Shown: positions 10,102 to 20,140 of the stretch, one piece after another | How positions within the stretch are numbered: position 1 is the stretch's first letter | Layout of the letters: the number at the start of each line of letters is the position of its first letter | Source: Capitulum mitella | Lineage: Eukaryota; Arthropoda; Thecostraca; Pollicipedomorpha; Pollicipedidae | Reading direction: 5' to 3' | Assembly: GCA_030062745.1 (NCBI GenBank) | Contig: CP099839.1 | Coordinates: 9,422,118 to 9,486,117, forward strand | Length of the DNA: 64,000 nt | Program-made: the position numbers and the translations under genes | Notes under the pieces: model-generated | Database searches by the model: none | Told to the model about the DNA's origin: nothing | What the model saw: the letters and a program-made list of their open reading frames with translations, nothing else

Positions 10102-10276
10102 TTGTGGTATCACTGGTAAGTCTCCGTGGTATTTGTGGTCGGTCTCCGGGGAATTTCTGGCCAGTCTCCGTGCTATTTCTGGTCGGTCTCCGTGGTATTT
10201 CTGACCAATGTTCGTGGTATTTCCCGTCAGTCTGCGAAGGTCGGCGTACCTCTGACCAGTCTCCGAAGCGCCAGTG
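10102..10276 (-). repeat. 22 bp minisatellite derived from the exon 17 3' end and donor
   Basis: On the sense strand the exon end CGGAGACTGGTCAGAG followed by gtac is echoed downstream by about six 22 bp units of the type CGGAGAC-YGRCCAGAAATA. In the units the donor GAGgtac has become GAAATAC, so they no longer offer a GT donor at that position. The array occupies the first part of intron 17, directly against the exon. Confidence 0.85.
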
Positions 10277-10460
10277 GGTGGGGTCGCAGGCGCCCTGGCA
10301 CGGCTCGAGCTCGGGCGGCCGGTGGGCGATGTGGTGGCAGTACTGCTCGCTGATGGGCGACATCTCGAACAGCGGGAAACTCTGGAAGCAGCGCACCACG
10401 TTCCGGCGCTGGCCGGCGCCGCACGGCGAGGAGCACTCGGACTGGTGCGTCACCTTCCAG
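10250..10460 (-). CDS. ADAMTS exon 17: TSR3 and first strand of TSR4
   Basis: Reads WKVTHQSECSSPCGAGQRRN, then VVRCFQSFPLFEMSPISEQY and WRFGDWSE. The core CSSPCG has Pro where O-fucosylation needs Ser/Thr. The exon ends codon-complete just before the CS of TSR4, the pattern that most later exons follow. The acceptor is CGTCTGCCGCAG; the donor is CAGAG then gtacgc. A 22 bp tandem repeat derived from the exon end and donor follows in intron 17. Confidence 0.93.
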
Positions 10461-10982
10461 CTGCGGCAGACGGGGGCGGCGGCGGACGGTCAGAAGCAGG
10501 CCAGGGCAACACATCACGTTCAGTTCTGAGACGACGGCCAGGCCAGCAATCTCGTTCCGATTCACCTGATCGGCATTCGGGACTGTCAAGGCGGAAAACA
10601 AAAGCATCGAAAATCGCGCAGTCTACGATCCACATCAAAGTTGCTGATCGGCGATCTGGACTGACACTTCGTGAGGGTTTTGCTTACATTTGATTCTTTT
10701 TTTATATGCTAGCCAAGAGAAGGCGGTTTGGGATGGGCAACTCCCAGTTACAACAGTAAGGTTTTGAGCATATGCTAACCAGCAAAGTGCTTAATGCACG
10801 ATGAAACATAAACTGTGTGAGCTTAACCCCTTTGGTAAGAACAGTACATGACCGAGCGCATCCCGGAGAATTTCACAGCTCCGTCCAGGTGGAGCCGCCG
10901 GGGACCTCTCAGGACCCCCAGCGCCGTATGAGATTCCGTTGGTAACCGTTCGGCGGCCTTCTGGCCGATGCGCGTGGCTCAC
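10461..10982 (-). other. Intron 16
   Basis: 0.5 kb. A GCC-rich pyrimidine tract next to the exon 17 acceptor, then AT-richer sequence. Nothing else recognised. Confidence 0.8.
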
Positions 10983-11109
10983 ATGAGCGTGCAGTGGGTG
11001 TTGCAGGAGGCCTGCAGCCGTTCGGGCCGCGGTGTCGGGTAGCAGTGGCTCTCCGACACGGAGGCTGAGTCCGAGCCGCGCACACACTCCACGTCCTTGT
11101 ATTGGGTGC
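10983..11109 (-). CDS. ADAMTS exon 16: second half of TSR2
   Basis: After completing Gly it reads TQYKDVECVRGSDSASVSES and HCYPTPRPERLQASCNTHC. The cysteine spacing completes the TSR begun in exon 15. The acceptor CTGCGACCAG is chosen over a second AG 14 bp downstream because only it restores the phase (one base plus two). The donor is CTCAT then gtgagc, phase 2, joining Ile to the WKV of exon 17. Confidence 0.88.
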
Positions 11110-11516
11110 CTGGTCGCAGACGACAGCCGCCGTCACAACAGAGAACGACACACACCACCAGAATAACGGCCGGAATATCGAGAGCAAGATGCCAGGAACG
11201 GTAGACGTGGACTCAGTTGCTTAACGCTGGGCGAGTGTCTTAGTTCGGGGTATCAAAACATCGGAAAATGAGCCACCGACCGGAAAAGGCGTTGCAGCTG
11301 TGACAAATCGTGGATGTACAAAGAACACTGCACACAAAAACGGCGACGCTATCAGGTAATTGGGAACGTGTGACGAAAGCAGAGAGCACAACAAATCTAA
11401 AGCTGGTTGGCAAACCTGCCGCAGAATGACTGCATCCTCCTCGTCATACGTTCAGAGGCAGGTTGTAACGATACTAATATTGCATACGAGGAAAATACGT
11501 CCATTCCGGTGCGTAC
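11110..11516 (-). other. Intron 15
   Basis: 0.4 kb, phase 1, splitting TSR2 inside its core. Nothing else recognised. Confidence 0.8.
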
Positions 11517-11643
11517 CATTGCAGACCATGTTGCATTCGGTCCACTGGGGCAGCCTCTGCCAGTGGTACGTCTCCTTCTTGCCGACGGATACCGTGTACT
11601 CGTACACAACATTAGGAGAGCGCAGGTTACCAACGGACAGCAC
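11517..11643 (-). CDS. ADAMTS exon 15: spacer end and first half of TSR2
   Basis: Reads VLSVGNLRSPNVVYEYTVSV, then YHWQRLPQWTECNMVCN. The first part ends the spacer; PQWTECNMVC starts TSR2 with a CNMVCN core that lacks the O-fucose consensus. The exon splits TSR2 inside the core, and an NGT sequon is built across the junction with exon 16. The acceptor is GTTCGCAG, phase 0; the donor is TGCAATG then gtacgc, phase 1. Confidence 0.92.
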
Positions 11644-11902
11644 CTGCGAACGATAGGCGTCATACAGCGGCGATTCATTGTCCTGTGGCAGTACGAGCAG
11701 TTTTCACCAGAGCAACGTTATAACCGCAACATGACGCTGCGGCATGCACAGGCTGGCGTGTTCAGGGACATTTACTCCTCTGTACAGCAACAGCCCAAAT
11801 AACAGGGCCTTTTAGACCAATGCTCCATTTTCCCCGATTTCTAGAAGGCCTATGAACTGCATTAAGTGTTTTTAATGTTCAGCAGGTTTCTATCGTTCTT
11901 AC

Positions 11903-12072
11903 GTAGAGCTCGAGGTCCTTCTCCAGAGGCTTGCTGCAGTTGATTCTCTCAGTGACCGAGTCGGAGCCCGTGTACTCCAGCAGCACGCCGCCATACTGCA
12001 TCACCTTCTTGAACATGCTGACCACGAAGTTGCCGTTGAGGATGTACTCCCTGCTGTCCGGGTCCATGAGCG
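11903..12072 (-). CDS. ADAMTS exon 14: spacer domain, middle
   Basis: Reads ALMDPDSREYILNGNFVVSM, then LLEYTGSDSVTERINCSKPL and ends LELY. YILNGNFVVS and EYTGSDSVTERI are conserved spacer strands; RINCSK adds an N-glycosylation sequon. The acceptor is CTCCCCGACCGCAG; the donor is CTCTAC then gtaaga, phase 0. The 170 bp length fits the phases. Confidence 0.94.
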
Positions 12073-12876
12073 CTGCGGTCGGGGAGAGCGGTGTGAACGT
12101 GTCGGACATGGCTGACGCGGCAGTGCGCGCGGTGGGCGACGGCACGTTATAGCGGAACCTCACAGCACGGTGAGTCACAGTACTACGGTCGGCGCGTCGC
12201 CCGGTGTACGTGACTCACGGTACGCCTGCATTGTGCGGGCCAACTCCGGCGTCGAAGCCGGCCGCAAATGTTCCATTGTTACCGACCACATCCGGCCGGT
12301 TCGCGGCGAACGGATTCTTTCAACGCAAGCAACGTTTGGAGCTGATCGGAAGTGTAACAGCTGTCCCGCGGGAGACACGACGGGTTTGAAATGAATTCCA
12401 TAAAACGGGCTGTTTTCTGCTCGAAAACCAGAGCGAAATACAGTGTGTCAGTCACAGGACAGGGACAGTTTCAAACCTCTCGAACAGCTCATGGCAACTC
12501 GACACCTAACCGTCGGCTGCAGCCTGCTCCTATAGACCACCGTCGGTCGCAGAGCGTGGTCCCACCTGACAGGACCACGTGGCAGACCACGATCCGCGCA
12601 ACATCAGGCCACATGTGCCACCTCGCCTCACATCACCCTCGTTCGTAGAACGTTCATCAGCCACCTTTCACGCCGTCATATTGTTGCCTTATCTGACGAC
12701 TCTTGCCCCGTTTTTGTTCACCGTGATGCGTCGCAGCCAGTATACGGAATTGACTGCCTTCCTCAGTGCGTTGATACTTAATATATCACTACGCTGCATG
12801 ATTCTCATGTCATAACTGTCGCCACATTTTCATGTGGAGAGGCAGCAGCACAACGCGTTAGGTCCGGTCGAGTTAC
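12073..12876 (-). other. Intron 13
   Basis: 0.8 kb. Contains an imperfect inverted repeat of GGTGAGTCAC and GTGACTCACGG around 12167-12222. Otherwise nothing recognised. Confidence 0.75.
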
Positions 12877-13059
12877 CGAGGTAGTTGTCGTCCTTGCTGG
12901 TGTCGTCGTTGCTCATCTGGCGGACGTCGAGGCTGGTGGCGCCGGCCGGCACCCGCACCACCCGGTTGTAGCCGTAGCGGATCTTGTGGTTGCTGCTGTC
13001 GAAGTAGCCTTTGATGACGTGGCAGGTGGAGTTGTCGCCGCCGCACACGCCGCATTTGT
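12877..13059 (-). CDS. ADAMTS exon 13: end of Cys-rich domain, start of spacer
   Basis: Reads [20 protein letters not shown], then [20 protein letters not shown] and [18 protein letters not shown] closes the Cys-rich domain and contains an NST glycosylation sequon. The [12 protein letters not shown] strand opens the cysteine-poor spacer that helps substrate choice in this family. The acceptor is GGTTCTCAG, phase 1; the donor is CTCG then gtaact, phase 1. Confidence 0.95.
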
Positions 13060-13441
13060 CTGAGAACCGGTCACCATACGTCAACAACAAATACCCGGGG
13101 AAAAACCTTGCATGAAAGGATAAAAAATCAGAAAATGACGGCAATTTGTGCAAAAATAAAGAAAGGGTACATTCTGAAACAAAAAGAGGGCATAGCGACC
13201 CGTAATAACAAGGAAATAGTACGAGCGCTTCGAGAAAAACACTAAGAAAGATGACGCTGTTCCTCTCGTCTCGTTTGTTCAAAATTATCTCCACAACATG
13301 ACGAGAAAAATGACGATCCCATCAAACTCGTCCAGAGATCGATAACGTAAACCATGGTATTGGCCAAATCGGCAAGTCCTCTCGGGCTGCATATATTTCC
13401 TAGATAATACCACATCTGTTAAATGCGCCGATCCGACTGAC
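13060..13441 (-). other. Intron 12
   Basis: 0.4 kb, AT-rich, phase 1. Nothing recognised. Confidence 0.8.
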
Positions 13442-13621
13442 CTGCATGAACGTCTGAGTGCAGGATGTGATCGCAGCCAGCAGGCACGCAGATGCCGTTT
13501 ACACACATATCGTCCGTGTCGGGTGTACAAGTCGTGCCATCTAGTACACGCTCTTTCAACAAGTAGTACGCGCTTGAATCCGCCACGCGGCAGAACAGCT
13601 TGCAGCGGTCTTTCGATTTGA
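13442..13621 (-). CDS. ADAMTS exon 12: Cys-rich domain
   Basis: Reads [20 protein letters not shown], then [19 protein letters not shown] and [20 protein letters not shown], DGTxC, CVNGIC and AGCDHIL are characteristic ADAMTS Cys-rich motifs. The acceptor follows GTTGCTCTCCTCAG; the donor is ATGCAG then gtcagt, phase 1. If the extra bases in exons 7 and 8 are taken literally, the spliced frame reaches its first stop (TGA) in this exon. Confidence 0.95.
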
Positions 13622-13879
13622 CTGAGGAGAGCAACGACCGGCAATTAGCAACAAACGAAACCAAACAATCAGCAATTAAAAAATAAAAGTTAAAACGGCC
13701 CAGAAACGTTGGCAAGCCTCAGAAGGCCAGCGGAAACCACGCCCGACCTCGCGCCATTTGCACCGTCCATCAAAATTACCCTCAAAGACCGCCAAAAAAC
13801 AACACTCGACTTTCAACGAAAGGCCGGGTTCCTCGCCAAGACCCCACACAAAGCACTTACTGAGCTTAGGAACACTTAC

Positions 13880-14019
13880 TGCCTGTGTATTTCGGCACCC
13901 ACTGAACGTCGGCAGGCAGACCCTGGATGTTGAAGTTGTTTCCGTTGAAGGTGGCGCACTGAGCCTCCCGGAAGTCGGTGCTGCCGGGCGGACAGTCGGG
14001 CCGGTTGCAAGACTCGTAC
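13880..14019 (-). CDS. ADAMTS exon 11: TSR1 end and Cys-rich domain start
   Basis: Reads YESCNRPDCPPGSTDFREAQ, then CATFNGNNFNIQG and VQWVPKYTG. FREAQC is the family signature that opens the Cys-rich domain; WVPKYTG continues it. The acceptor is TGGCGTTGCAG, phase 2. The donor is ACAGGCA then gtaagt, leaving one base. The 140 bp length agrees with both phases. Confidence 0.94.
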
Positions 14020-14218
14020 CTGCAACGCCAGTGGGCTCGCTCAGAGATAGGTGCAACGTGAGCCGGCGGGTCGGCGGGCGCGGCCGGCCGGCGGTCGCCT
14101 TTGAGCGCGTGCCGCCGCCGCCAGGACGTCCTTGTAACGGGAGCCGAACCGGCGGCGGCTGAGTCAGCGCCGGCGCCGGACCCCGGCCGTCCTCCTGAGG
14201 CGGTGTCATTGCGGCCGG

Positions 14219-14460
14219 GCACCGGTCCGTTGGCCGGCGTCAGGTGGGGGTGTAACTCCGGCACCGGTCCACCGGCCGGCGTCAGGTGGGGGTGTAACTC
14301 CGGCCGAGTACCGGTCCACCGGCCAGCGTCAGGTGGGGGTGTAACTCCGGCACCGGTCCACCGGCCAGCGTCAGGTAGGGGTAACTCCGGCACCGGTCCA
14401 CCGACCAGCGTCAGGCGGGGGTGCAACTCCATTACCGGTCCGCAGGCCGGCACTGGACGG
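14219..14460. repeat. 42 bp GC-rich minisatellite
   Basis: Five to six copies of a unit containing CACCGGTCCACCGGCC, then GGCGTCAGGTGGGGG and TGTAACTCC. Copies differ by small substitutions and indels, with one insertion of about 6 bp in the second spacer. The unit shows no similarity to the adjacent exons. Confidence 0.9.
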
Positions 14461-14879
14461 AGAGCTGCCGCTCGCCGGCCGGCGTCAGGTGGCCCAGCGC
14501 CCTGCGCCGGGCCGACCACGGGCGGCAGCCGTCGCGGCGGGTGCCGCCTGTGGACGTTACCGAACGGTACCGCCGCGGCATTTGACGGGGACGAGGTTTC
14601 GAGTGCGCCAGGCCGGCATCGTGGCTCCAGGTCATGCTTTCTGATTAAGATAATTTTTCTCCACGATGTTCGAGTGCAACAAGCGCTTCACAGGCTTTCC
14701 TGTCAATGAAATATGTGGAATGACCAGAACCAAATCGTGAAATAATATTCTTACCTCCCTATGATTGTACATAAAGGTTGCGTACTTAAGAATAGCGAAA
14801 AAGGCACGGGACTGAGGATATCTTCATACAGATTAAAGTCATCAACGGACGGGGAATCAGCATCGTGCACACCCCACAG

Positions 14880-15430
14880 ATGTGGTGTTTCAGGTCAGGT
14901 AGAAATGTGCCAGATGAGTTGTCGCGTCAGGCGGTAAAGTCAGGTCGGGCGGTGCTACAAGAGCAGGCCAGACGGGGTGTTTCATGTCAAAGAAAACAGT
15001 GCTGTCTCATCAGGCCAGGCAACGCAATTAGGTCAGACGGTCTTACCATGTCAGGTCAGACGGTCTTACCAGGTCAGATCAGACGGGGTTTTCATGTCAG
15101 GTCAGTTGGCACGGGTCGGTGCAGATGGCGCTGTCAAGACAAGTCTGACGACATTTTCAGGTTAGGCGGTGAGGAGACTGGCCAGGTCAGTTCTGTACCG
15201 TCAGATTAGACCGGGTGCTGCTGCCAGGCCACGTCAGGTCAGGTCAGGTAGGATCAGGTCAGTTCTGTACCGTCAGATTAAACCAGGAGGTGCTGTTAGG
15301 TCAGATTAGGTCAAGCAGGTTGTCAGATAAGCCCAGGTCAGGTGGCGCTGTCGGACAGATCAGGTCAAGCCGTGCTGCCAGGTCTGGTCAGGCTAGGCGG
15401 TACCGTCAAGGTCAGGTCAGGCCAGACGGT
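14880..15430. repeat. Degenerate GGTCAGGTCAG (CTGAC) array
   Basis: A 550 bp stretch in which GTCAG/CTGAC recurs dozens of times, singly or as GTCAGGTCAGGTCAGG. In the gene's sense direction it reads CTGACCTGACC, which looks like serial branch-point pentamers with pyrimidines. There is no fixed long period. Confidence 0.8.
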
Positions 15431-15952
15431 GATGTCCAAGAGAATCCGATCCCGCCACCTGCAGGGACCGCCCCCGTCCGACTGAACACACACCGCTCCT
15501 TCTGCACGAGCGCCGCTGCAGCCAGGCCTCGGCTGCACCACTGAGTGGCGTATCGAATGAGGCCTTCACCGTTAGACGCCAAACAAAACAGCGCCCGACC
15601 TTTCGAAGAATGGGCCGCCAGGATATCGGAAGTCTGCCGCACTTACTCCACAGTGGAGGAACTGGCAGCGCGCACCCCGCCGTCACTCACGGTAACGAAC
15701 AAAATGTCACGGCGACCGACAATGCTGGACGGCAGCCGTAGCCGAAATATCGGCGCCGGCACAGTTTGCATCCAAACACAAGACTTGGAGCTGTCGTAGT
15801 GTAAACTGTCCTCAGAAATCAACTACGGATGAAATAATCGTGTAATCTTCGCTAAGTGGTCTGATGAAACACTGCCCGGTCCCACTTCCGCGAGACAGTG
15901 AGCTGCGGCCGGTCATCTGAGGCCCAGACAGGGGGAGCCTGTGACCAGTTAC

Positions 15953-16063
15953 CTGACTCGGCGGCCCAGGCAGTAGTTGCCGCCGTTGGAGGGGGCCGGT
16001 GAGTTGCAGCTGCGCTCTGAGCGCCGTATGCCACCGCCGCAGGTGCGCGAGCAGCGGCCCCAC
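15953..16063 (-). CDS. ADAMTS exon 10: central TSR1
   Basis: Completes Glu and reads [19 protein letters not shown], then [25 protein letters not shown] is a canonical TSR core with the C-x-x-S/T-C-G consensus for O-fucosylation. NGGxYCxGxR is a hallmark of the ADAMTS central TSR. The acceptor is CTGTTCACCAG; the donor is GTCAG then gtaact, phase 2. The 111 bp length fits. Confidence 0.94.
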
Positions 16064-17876
16064 CTGGTGAACAGACGGGCGTGCCGTCAGCTCTGCTTTC
16101 TGAAGCGTCAGTACAGCGTCCATGCCTACGGCCGGCCATCAGACTGGGCTTTAGACACAGATACACACAGGGGGTAGAAACAGACGCGCCGTAAAGACAG
16201 TGTGCACAGACCGACTGCCAGGGTATATGCAACAAAAACACGACGCTCAGACGGATACACAAACTCGCATGACATCCAGATCAGTACACACAATCCTGGG
16301 TAAGTGGCAAAATAAGCACAAATCAGTCAGATGCGCAAGCAGATCCCTACTGTGAGACGGAATTCTCACGGTGGAGCTAGCGCCAGAATACGCATTCAGC
16401 GGTGAAGAAAAAACCCTTGAACAAACCATGGGTGCATCCATTCGCCTGTACTACCAGAGACCTCACGCACTCCAAAAAAGAGAGGTATTTTGTGTTTACT
16501 CGTGGACGAATAAGTATTCGCGACTTTGTGAAGCGGACAATTCAAACGAGGATTAAACCTCTCTGACCAAAACATCCAATCACAAAGGAGTAGAAGATGA
16601 TTACGCAATCCTTGACCTGAGTCTCCTCACATTTATCAACGTCCCTACGAAACCACAAAAGCTTTGTCACCGTCAGCAGTTATTTGCCGCAAATTGCTTT
16701 CGCGTTTTTCTCTGCAATCCAATACTCTGTTACAAAGGCCTTTGGCCAAATTAAGGTGGTGGGGTCGCCCAGCCAAACCACAGATAAAAACCACATCACA
16801 GGAGGTCGGAAACATGATGCCAGTGGTGGCGTCAACATCGCAGCACAGAAGGTTCGCCTGATAAACGTGTCACGTGACGCTTTGCCATAAGACAAAAGAC
16901 CGGAGCGAGCAGCAAAAAGACTGTTGACAATGTGCTCTGCACTCGTGCGAAATGGAACGCACTAATATGTTACCAATTTGCTGGCAAAATGTGGGCCACG
17001 GCACAACTGACACCACGAAGGAAAAGCATAATCGAAATAAAGTTTAACAAAATACCATTTTATAATGTCGCATTACAAGCAAGGCCGTAGACCGCGTGAA
17101 TCCTACTTCAACAAACAGAAAAAACGAAACGAAGTGCCGGCTCGGCCGTAACGCTTTTTACATGCTTGTAACTTCGCAATCAATAACTACAAAATACCAA
17201 GAGACAACACAAAGGCGATAAAAATCATTTCAAAATAGACATGCTTCCGGATTTTGAGAGAAACGCGATAGACCTCGGTCGCTTTTGCCCGAAAAGGAGT
17301 GGTAATGGTTTGTGTGTAAATAAATTCCAATAAAAAAAAATTGGGTAACACTTTTTACTGACTAACATACATTTCAGTGCAGTCACTCAACGTGAACATT
17401 CCCATGCATCACGGTCGTCGATGTTCCACAAAGGAAATGCGCCTTGCACGGCTGGCTTCAAAAGTTGGGATCGGACTCCAATCAATCACGGACGTCGAGT
17501 CGCTCGACTCACCCCCGCCCTCAGGCACGGCCTCGCCCGCCGACTCAGCTAACTCAAATAAGCCTGCCATGCCTTCACTATGCCCTCACCGCCTCTCAAT
17601 CAATCAGCCGGCCGAATGCCGATGTCCACTCAAACGAGCCTATTGAGCGCTGCGTGCGTCGATCGGATGACATCAGATGCATGACAAATGCGGGCGGCTG
17701 CGCCGTCGCCGGCCGCTGTAAATCGCCAGTAGATTGGTCGCCGGCGTCAGCGGCAGCCAGCCACGGGGCCAGGCTGCCGCTGACCGCAGCAGCCCTGCCG
17801 GTGGCCGCTCCAGGCGAGCAGAACCGCCCCCGGCCGACGACTTATCCAAAGCAGGGTCCCAGCAGCCACTCGGGCC

Positions 17877-17891
17877 TAATTAAATGCAAAT
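17877..17891. promoter_or_regulatory. Adjacent TAATTA and ATGCAAAT motifs
   Basis: TAATTA (17877-17882) is followed two bases later by ATGCAAAT (17884-17891), the POU octamer. Flanking sequence to about 18060 has further TAAT-like cores. Whether it is an enhancer is inferred from motif content only. Confidence 0.3.
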
Positions 17892-18964
17892 AGAACGCCC
17901 TTTCGTTTATCTCCGGCGCCGCGAGCGAGGCAATAAGCAATGGAAATGATGCATTAGTCGGCGAGGTGTAAAACCTAGGCGTGGAGCAAAGTGCCGTCCA
18001 TGAGTTATCTACTGGGCCCGGCGCATTGATAATTTAGAAAAACGTTTCCGACCAGACCTTCTCCAAGGCCAAATGTTTCGGCCGCATGCCGGACCGCCCA
18101 AATCGGCTACCGAGCCCTCGACCACAAATCCCAGCAACGATCGCGTAAATTGAGCGTTGGTCACGACTCATCCGTGCTTGTCGTCTAATCTCATAAACAA
18201 AAGGCGTTGACGTATTGAATGGAGACGCCACGCCCCATCCAGATATCCATATTTTCCCCCGGCGGCAAATTAAGCCGCATGCCTAATGGGATCGGCCAAT
18301 TAAGGTACGCGGCCCAATGGGTGCTCTGGGTGTTCATGGCACTGTTTACCCGGCGTTCATTCTGTTTAGTCCGTATCCGGGTGGCAGCAACAAGTCATAA
18401 ATCAGCGTCGTGCAGGCGTGCGATGGGACTTGATTATCAAATGATTGAGAGTTCGCTATTCGCAAATCATCACTCTGCACGGACGTTGTTCACAGATCAG
18501 CGATCATTGCCGAATATTCGGATTTGAAGCCATCAGATTTCGCATGACGAGTCAAACTTCTCTTCAAAACTCGGCTCGCACAGGCGGAGGACAAGTGACC
18601 ATGACCTCTCTGTCGTCTGTTTTCGTTGCACGGGGAACACCGTCTCGAAGACACACCGCAAGTTAAGCGGTCAATGCACTAATTTACTTCCGCTGGTGAC
18701 CCACTCAATTGCACAATGTCCCATCGTCAAGGTCAAGCAGGCGCTTCTCTGATGCAGTTAGCCCGGATCAGGGGTGCCCAGGCACAGACTGCAATTTGGG
18801 AGTGTTCATGCTCTCGCCGCCAATCCCGCGGCACCACGGTATCCACCAACTATTGGTATCCACCAACCATTCCGAGAGTCCCCGTATACATCCGGCAGCC
18901 TGAGGGTTTCCCGGCCTCACCTCCGGCTTCAATTTCGCCAGGACCTTCCGGTCGAATCGGTCGC

Positions 18965-19265
18965 GGGGAAGCCAGGCCGTCCGCCCAGCAGGGCCAAACA
19001 AAGGGAAACCACTCAGACCAGACCGTCCGGCCGGCCGGCGGGCCGCGGGAGACCAGATCTTCCATCCAGCCGGACCCTCTACAGGGAGTCTACTCAGACC
19101 AGACCGCCCAGCCGGCCGGCGTGCCACGGGGAGACCAGACCGTCCGTCCAGCCAGATCGACCACGGGGAGGCAGGCCACTCAGACCAGACCGGCCACCCG
19201 GCCGGCCGGCGGGCGTCCGCCGCCGCGGAGTCGGCTCAGCGACCTCGTCAGCGACCGACACCCGA
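18965..19265. repeat. About 80 bp imperfect tandem repeat, three copies
   Basis: ACTCAGACCAGACCG recurs at 19011, 19092 and 19178, each followed by a CCGGCCGGC stretch. This is GC-rich and explains the long plus-strand open frame over it. Confidence 0.75.
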
Positions 19266-19588
19266 TCCGCTCAGACCACCCGCTGAGCCCGCTCGGACCA
19301 CTCGACGGAGCCCCAGGGACGCCTATCCGTCACACAGGCACGGAACACCGGCTGGCCGACCGGCCGAGCGGCCCGCTGCCCCGGAGACAGCCAGCTCCGT
19401 TCAGGACGGCGGCCGGCCCGCTGCCCGGAGACGGCCAGCGCCGCTCAGGACGGCCGACGGACGGACAGACCACTGCCGGCCGGGGCAGAGCGCTGAGGAG
19501 CGGCAGAGGAACGGCTGCGGCGCCGAGGCGCCGAAGGAGAGACCGTGCTCTCCGCACAGCGGACTAAGGCGTCCGGCGGACCACTTAC

Positions 19589-19767
19589 TCGCCCCACTCG
19601 CCCCAGGAGCCGTGCACGGTGTCGGCCTGCGGCGTGCGCGAGACGCACTCGCCGCGCTGGCACCAGCTGTTCCGGCCGCACGACGTGCCGTCCGCCCAGG
19701 GCATGTGCTGCGTCCGACAGCCGGCCTCCTCGTCGCCGGACGTGCACCACAGGCGGCGGCAGACCGG
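19589..19767 (-). CDS. ADAMTS exon 9: disintegrin-like domain and start of TSR1
   Basis: Reads PVCRRLWCTSGDEEAGCRTQ, HMPWADGTSCGRNSWCQRGE, CV, then a short linker and GSWGEWGEW. CRRLWC and MPWADGT are hallmark ADAMTS disintegrin-like sequences. WGEWGEW gives overlapping W-x-x-W sites for C-mannosylation at the start of the central TSR. The acceptor TTTCAG is the last of several similar TTTCAG sequences upstream. The donor is GGCGA then gtaagt, phase 2. Confidence 0.94.
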
Positions 19768-20140
19768 CTGAAACGGCACAGGCCGGCTGAAACACGGCTT
19801 CACGGACACCAGCAGCCAGGCTGAAAAGGGACATTGTAAAACAGCGGCACGCCAGACCACCATAGACAGTCGCAGACCGGAAGAAAAGGGCAGATCGAAT
19901 GAGGCAGGGTATCACAAAATCAGCAGACCCACTGAGACATCACGAATGTCGGTAGACCTGCAGAAACCATCGGCAGCGGAACAATGGCTAATGTAGTGAA
20001 CGTTGCCTAGGACAGCACGGATCGTCTGAAACAGAACAGCACAAGGATTCAAACTGATCAGACCAGGTGAAACGGGTCTCAAAGCCGTTTACACACAGCT
20101 ACCCACAGCCTGAAACAGAAAACCACCTGTCTAACCACTG
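19768..20140 (-). repeat. Serial degenerate TTTCAG acceptor-like units upstream of exon 9
   Basis: On the sense strand the exon 9 acceptor GTTTCAGCCGGTCTG is preceded at once by GTTTCAGCCGGCCTG, 20 bp upstream. Further back come TTTTCAGCCTGG, TTCTTCCGGTCTGC, TTTCTGCAGGTCT, TGTTTCAGACG, GTTTCACCTGGTCTG and TGTTTCAGGCTG. They look like old diverged copies of the splice junction. Confidence 0.6.

Larger units (their letters stand above)
14020..15952 (-). other. Intron 10, dominated by tandem repeats
   Basis: 1.9 kb intron between the two halves of the TSR1/Cys-rich junction. It holds two separate repeat arrays (14219-14460 and about 14880-15430). The remainder shows no coding potential. Confidence 0.8.
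16064..19588 (-). other. Intron 9
   Basis: 3.5 kb. AT-rich from about 16.2 to 17.4 kb, then mixed, with a homeodomain/octamer-like patch near 17.88 kb and a GC-rich tandem repeat near 19.0-19.2 kb. Plus-strand open frames over the GC-rich end are repeat-derived and not supported. Confidence 0.75.

Noticed and set aside
11360-11802. Plus-strand open frames of about 100-130 codons around 11.4-11.8 kb
   Set aside because: They are antisense to ADAMTS exon 15, whose minus-strand frame, phases and splice sites fit the family.
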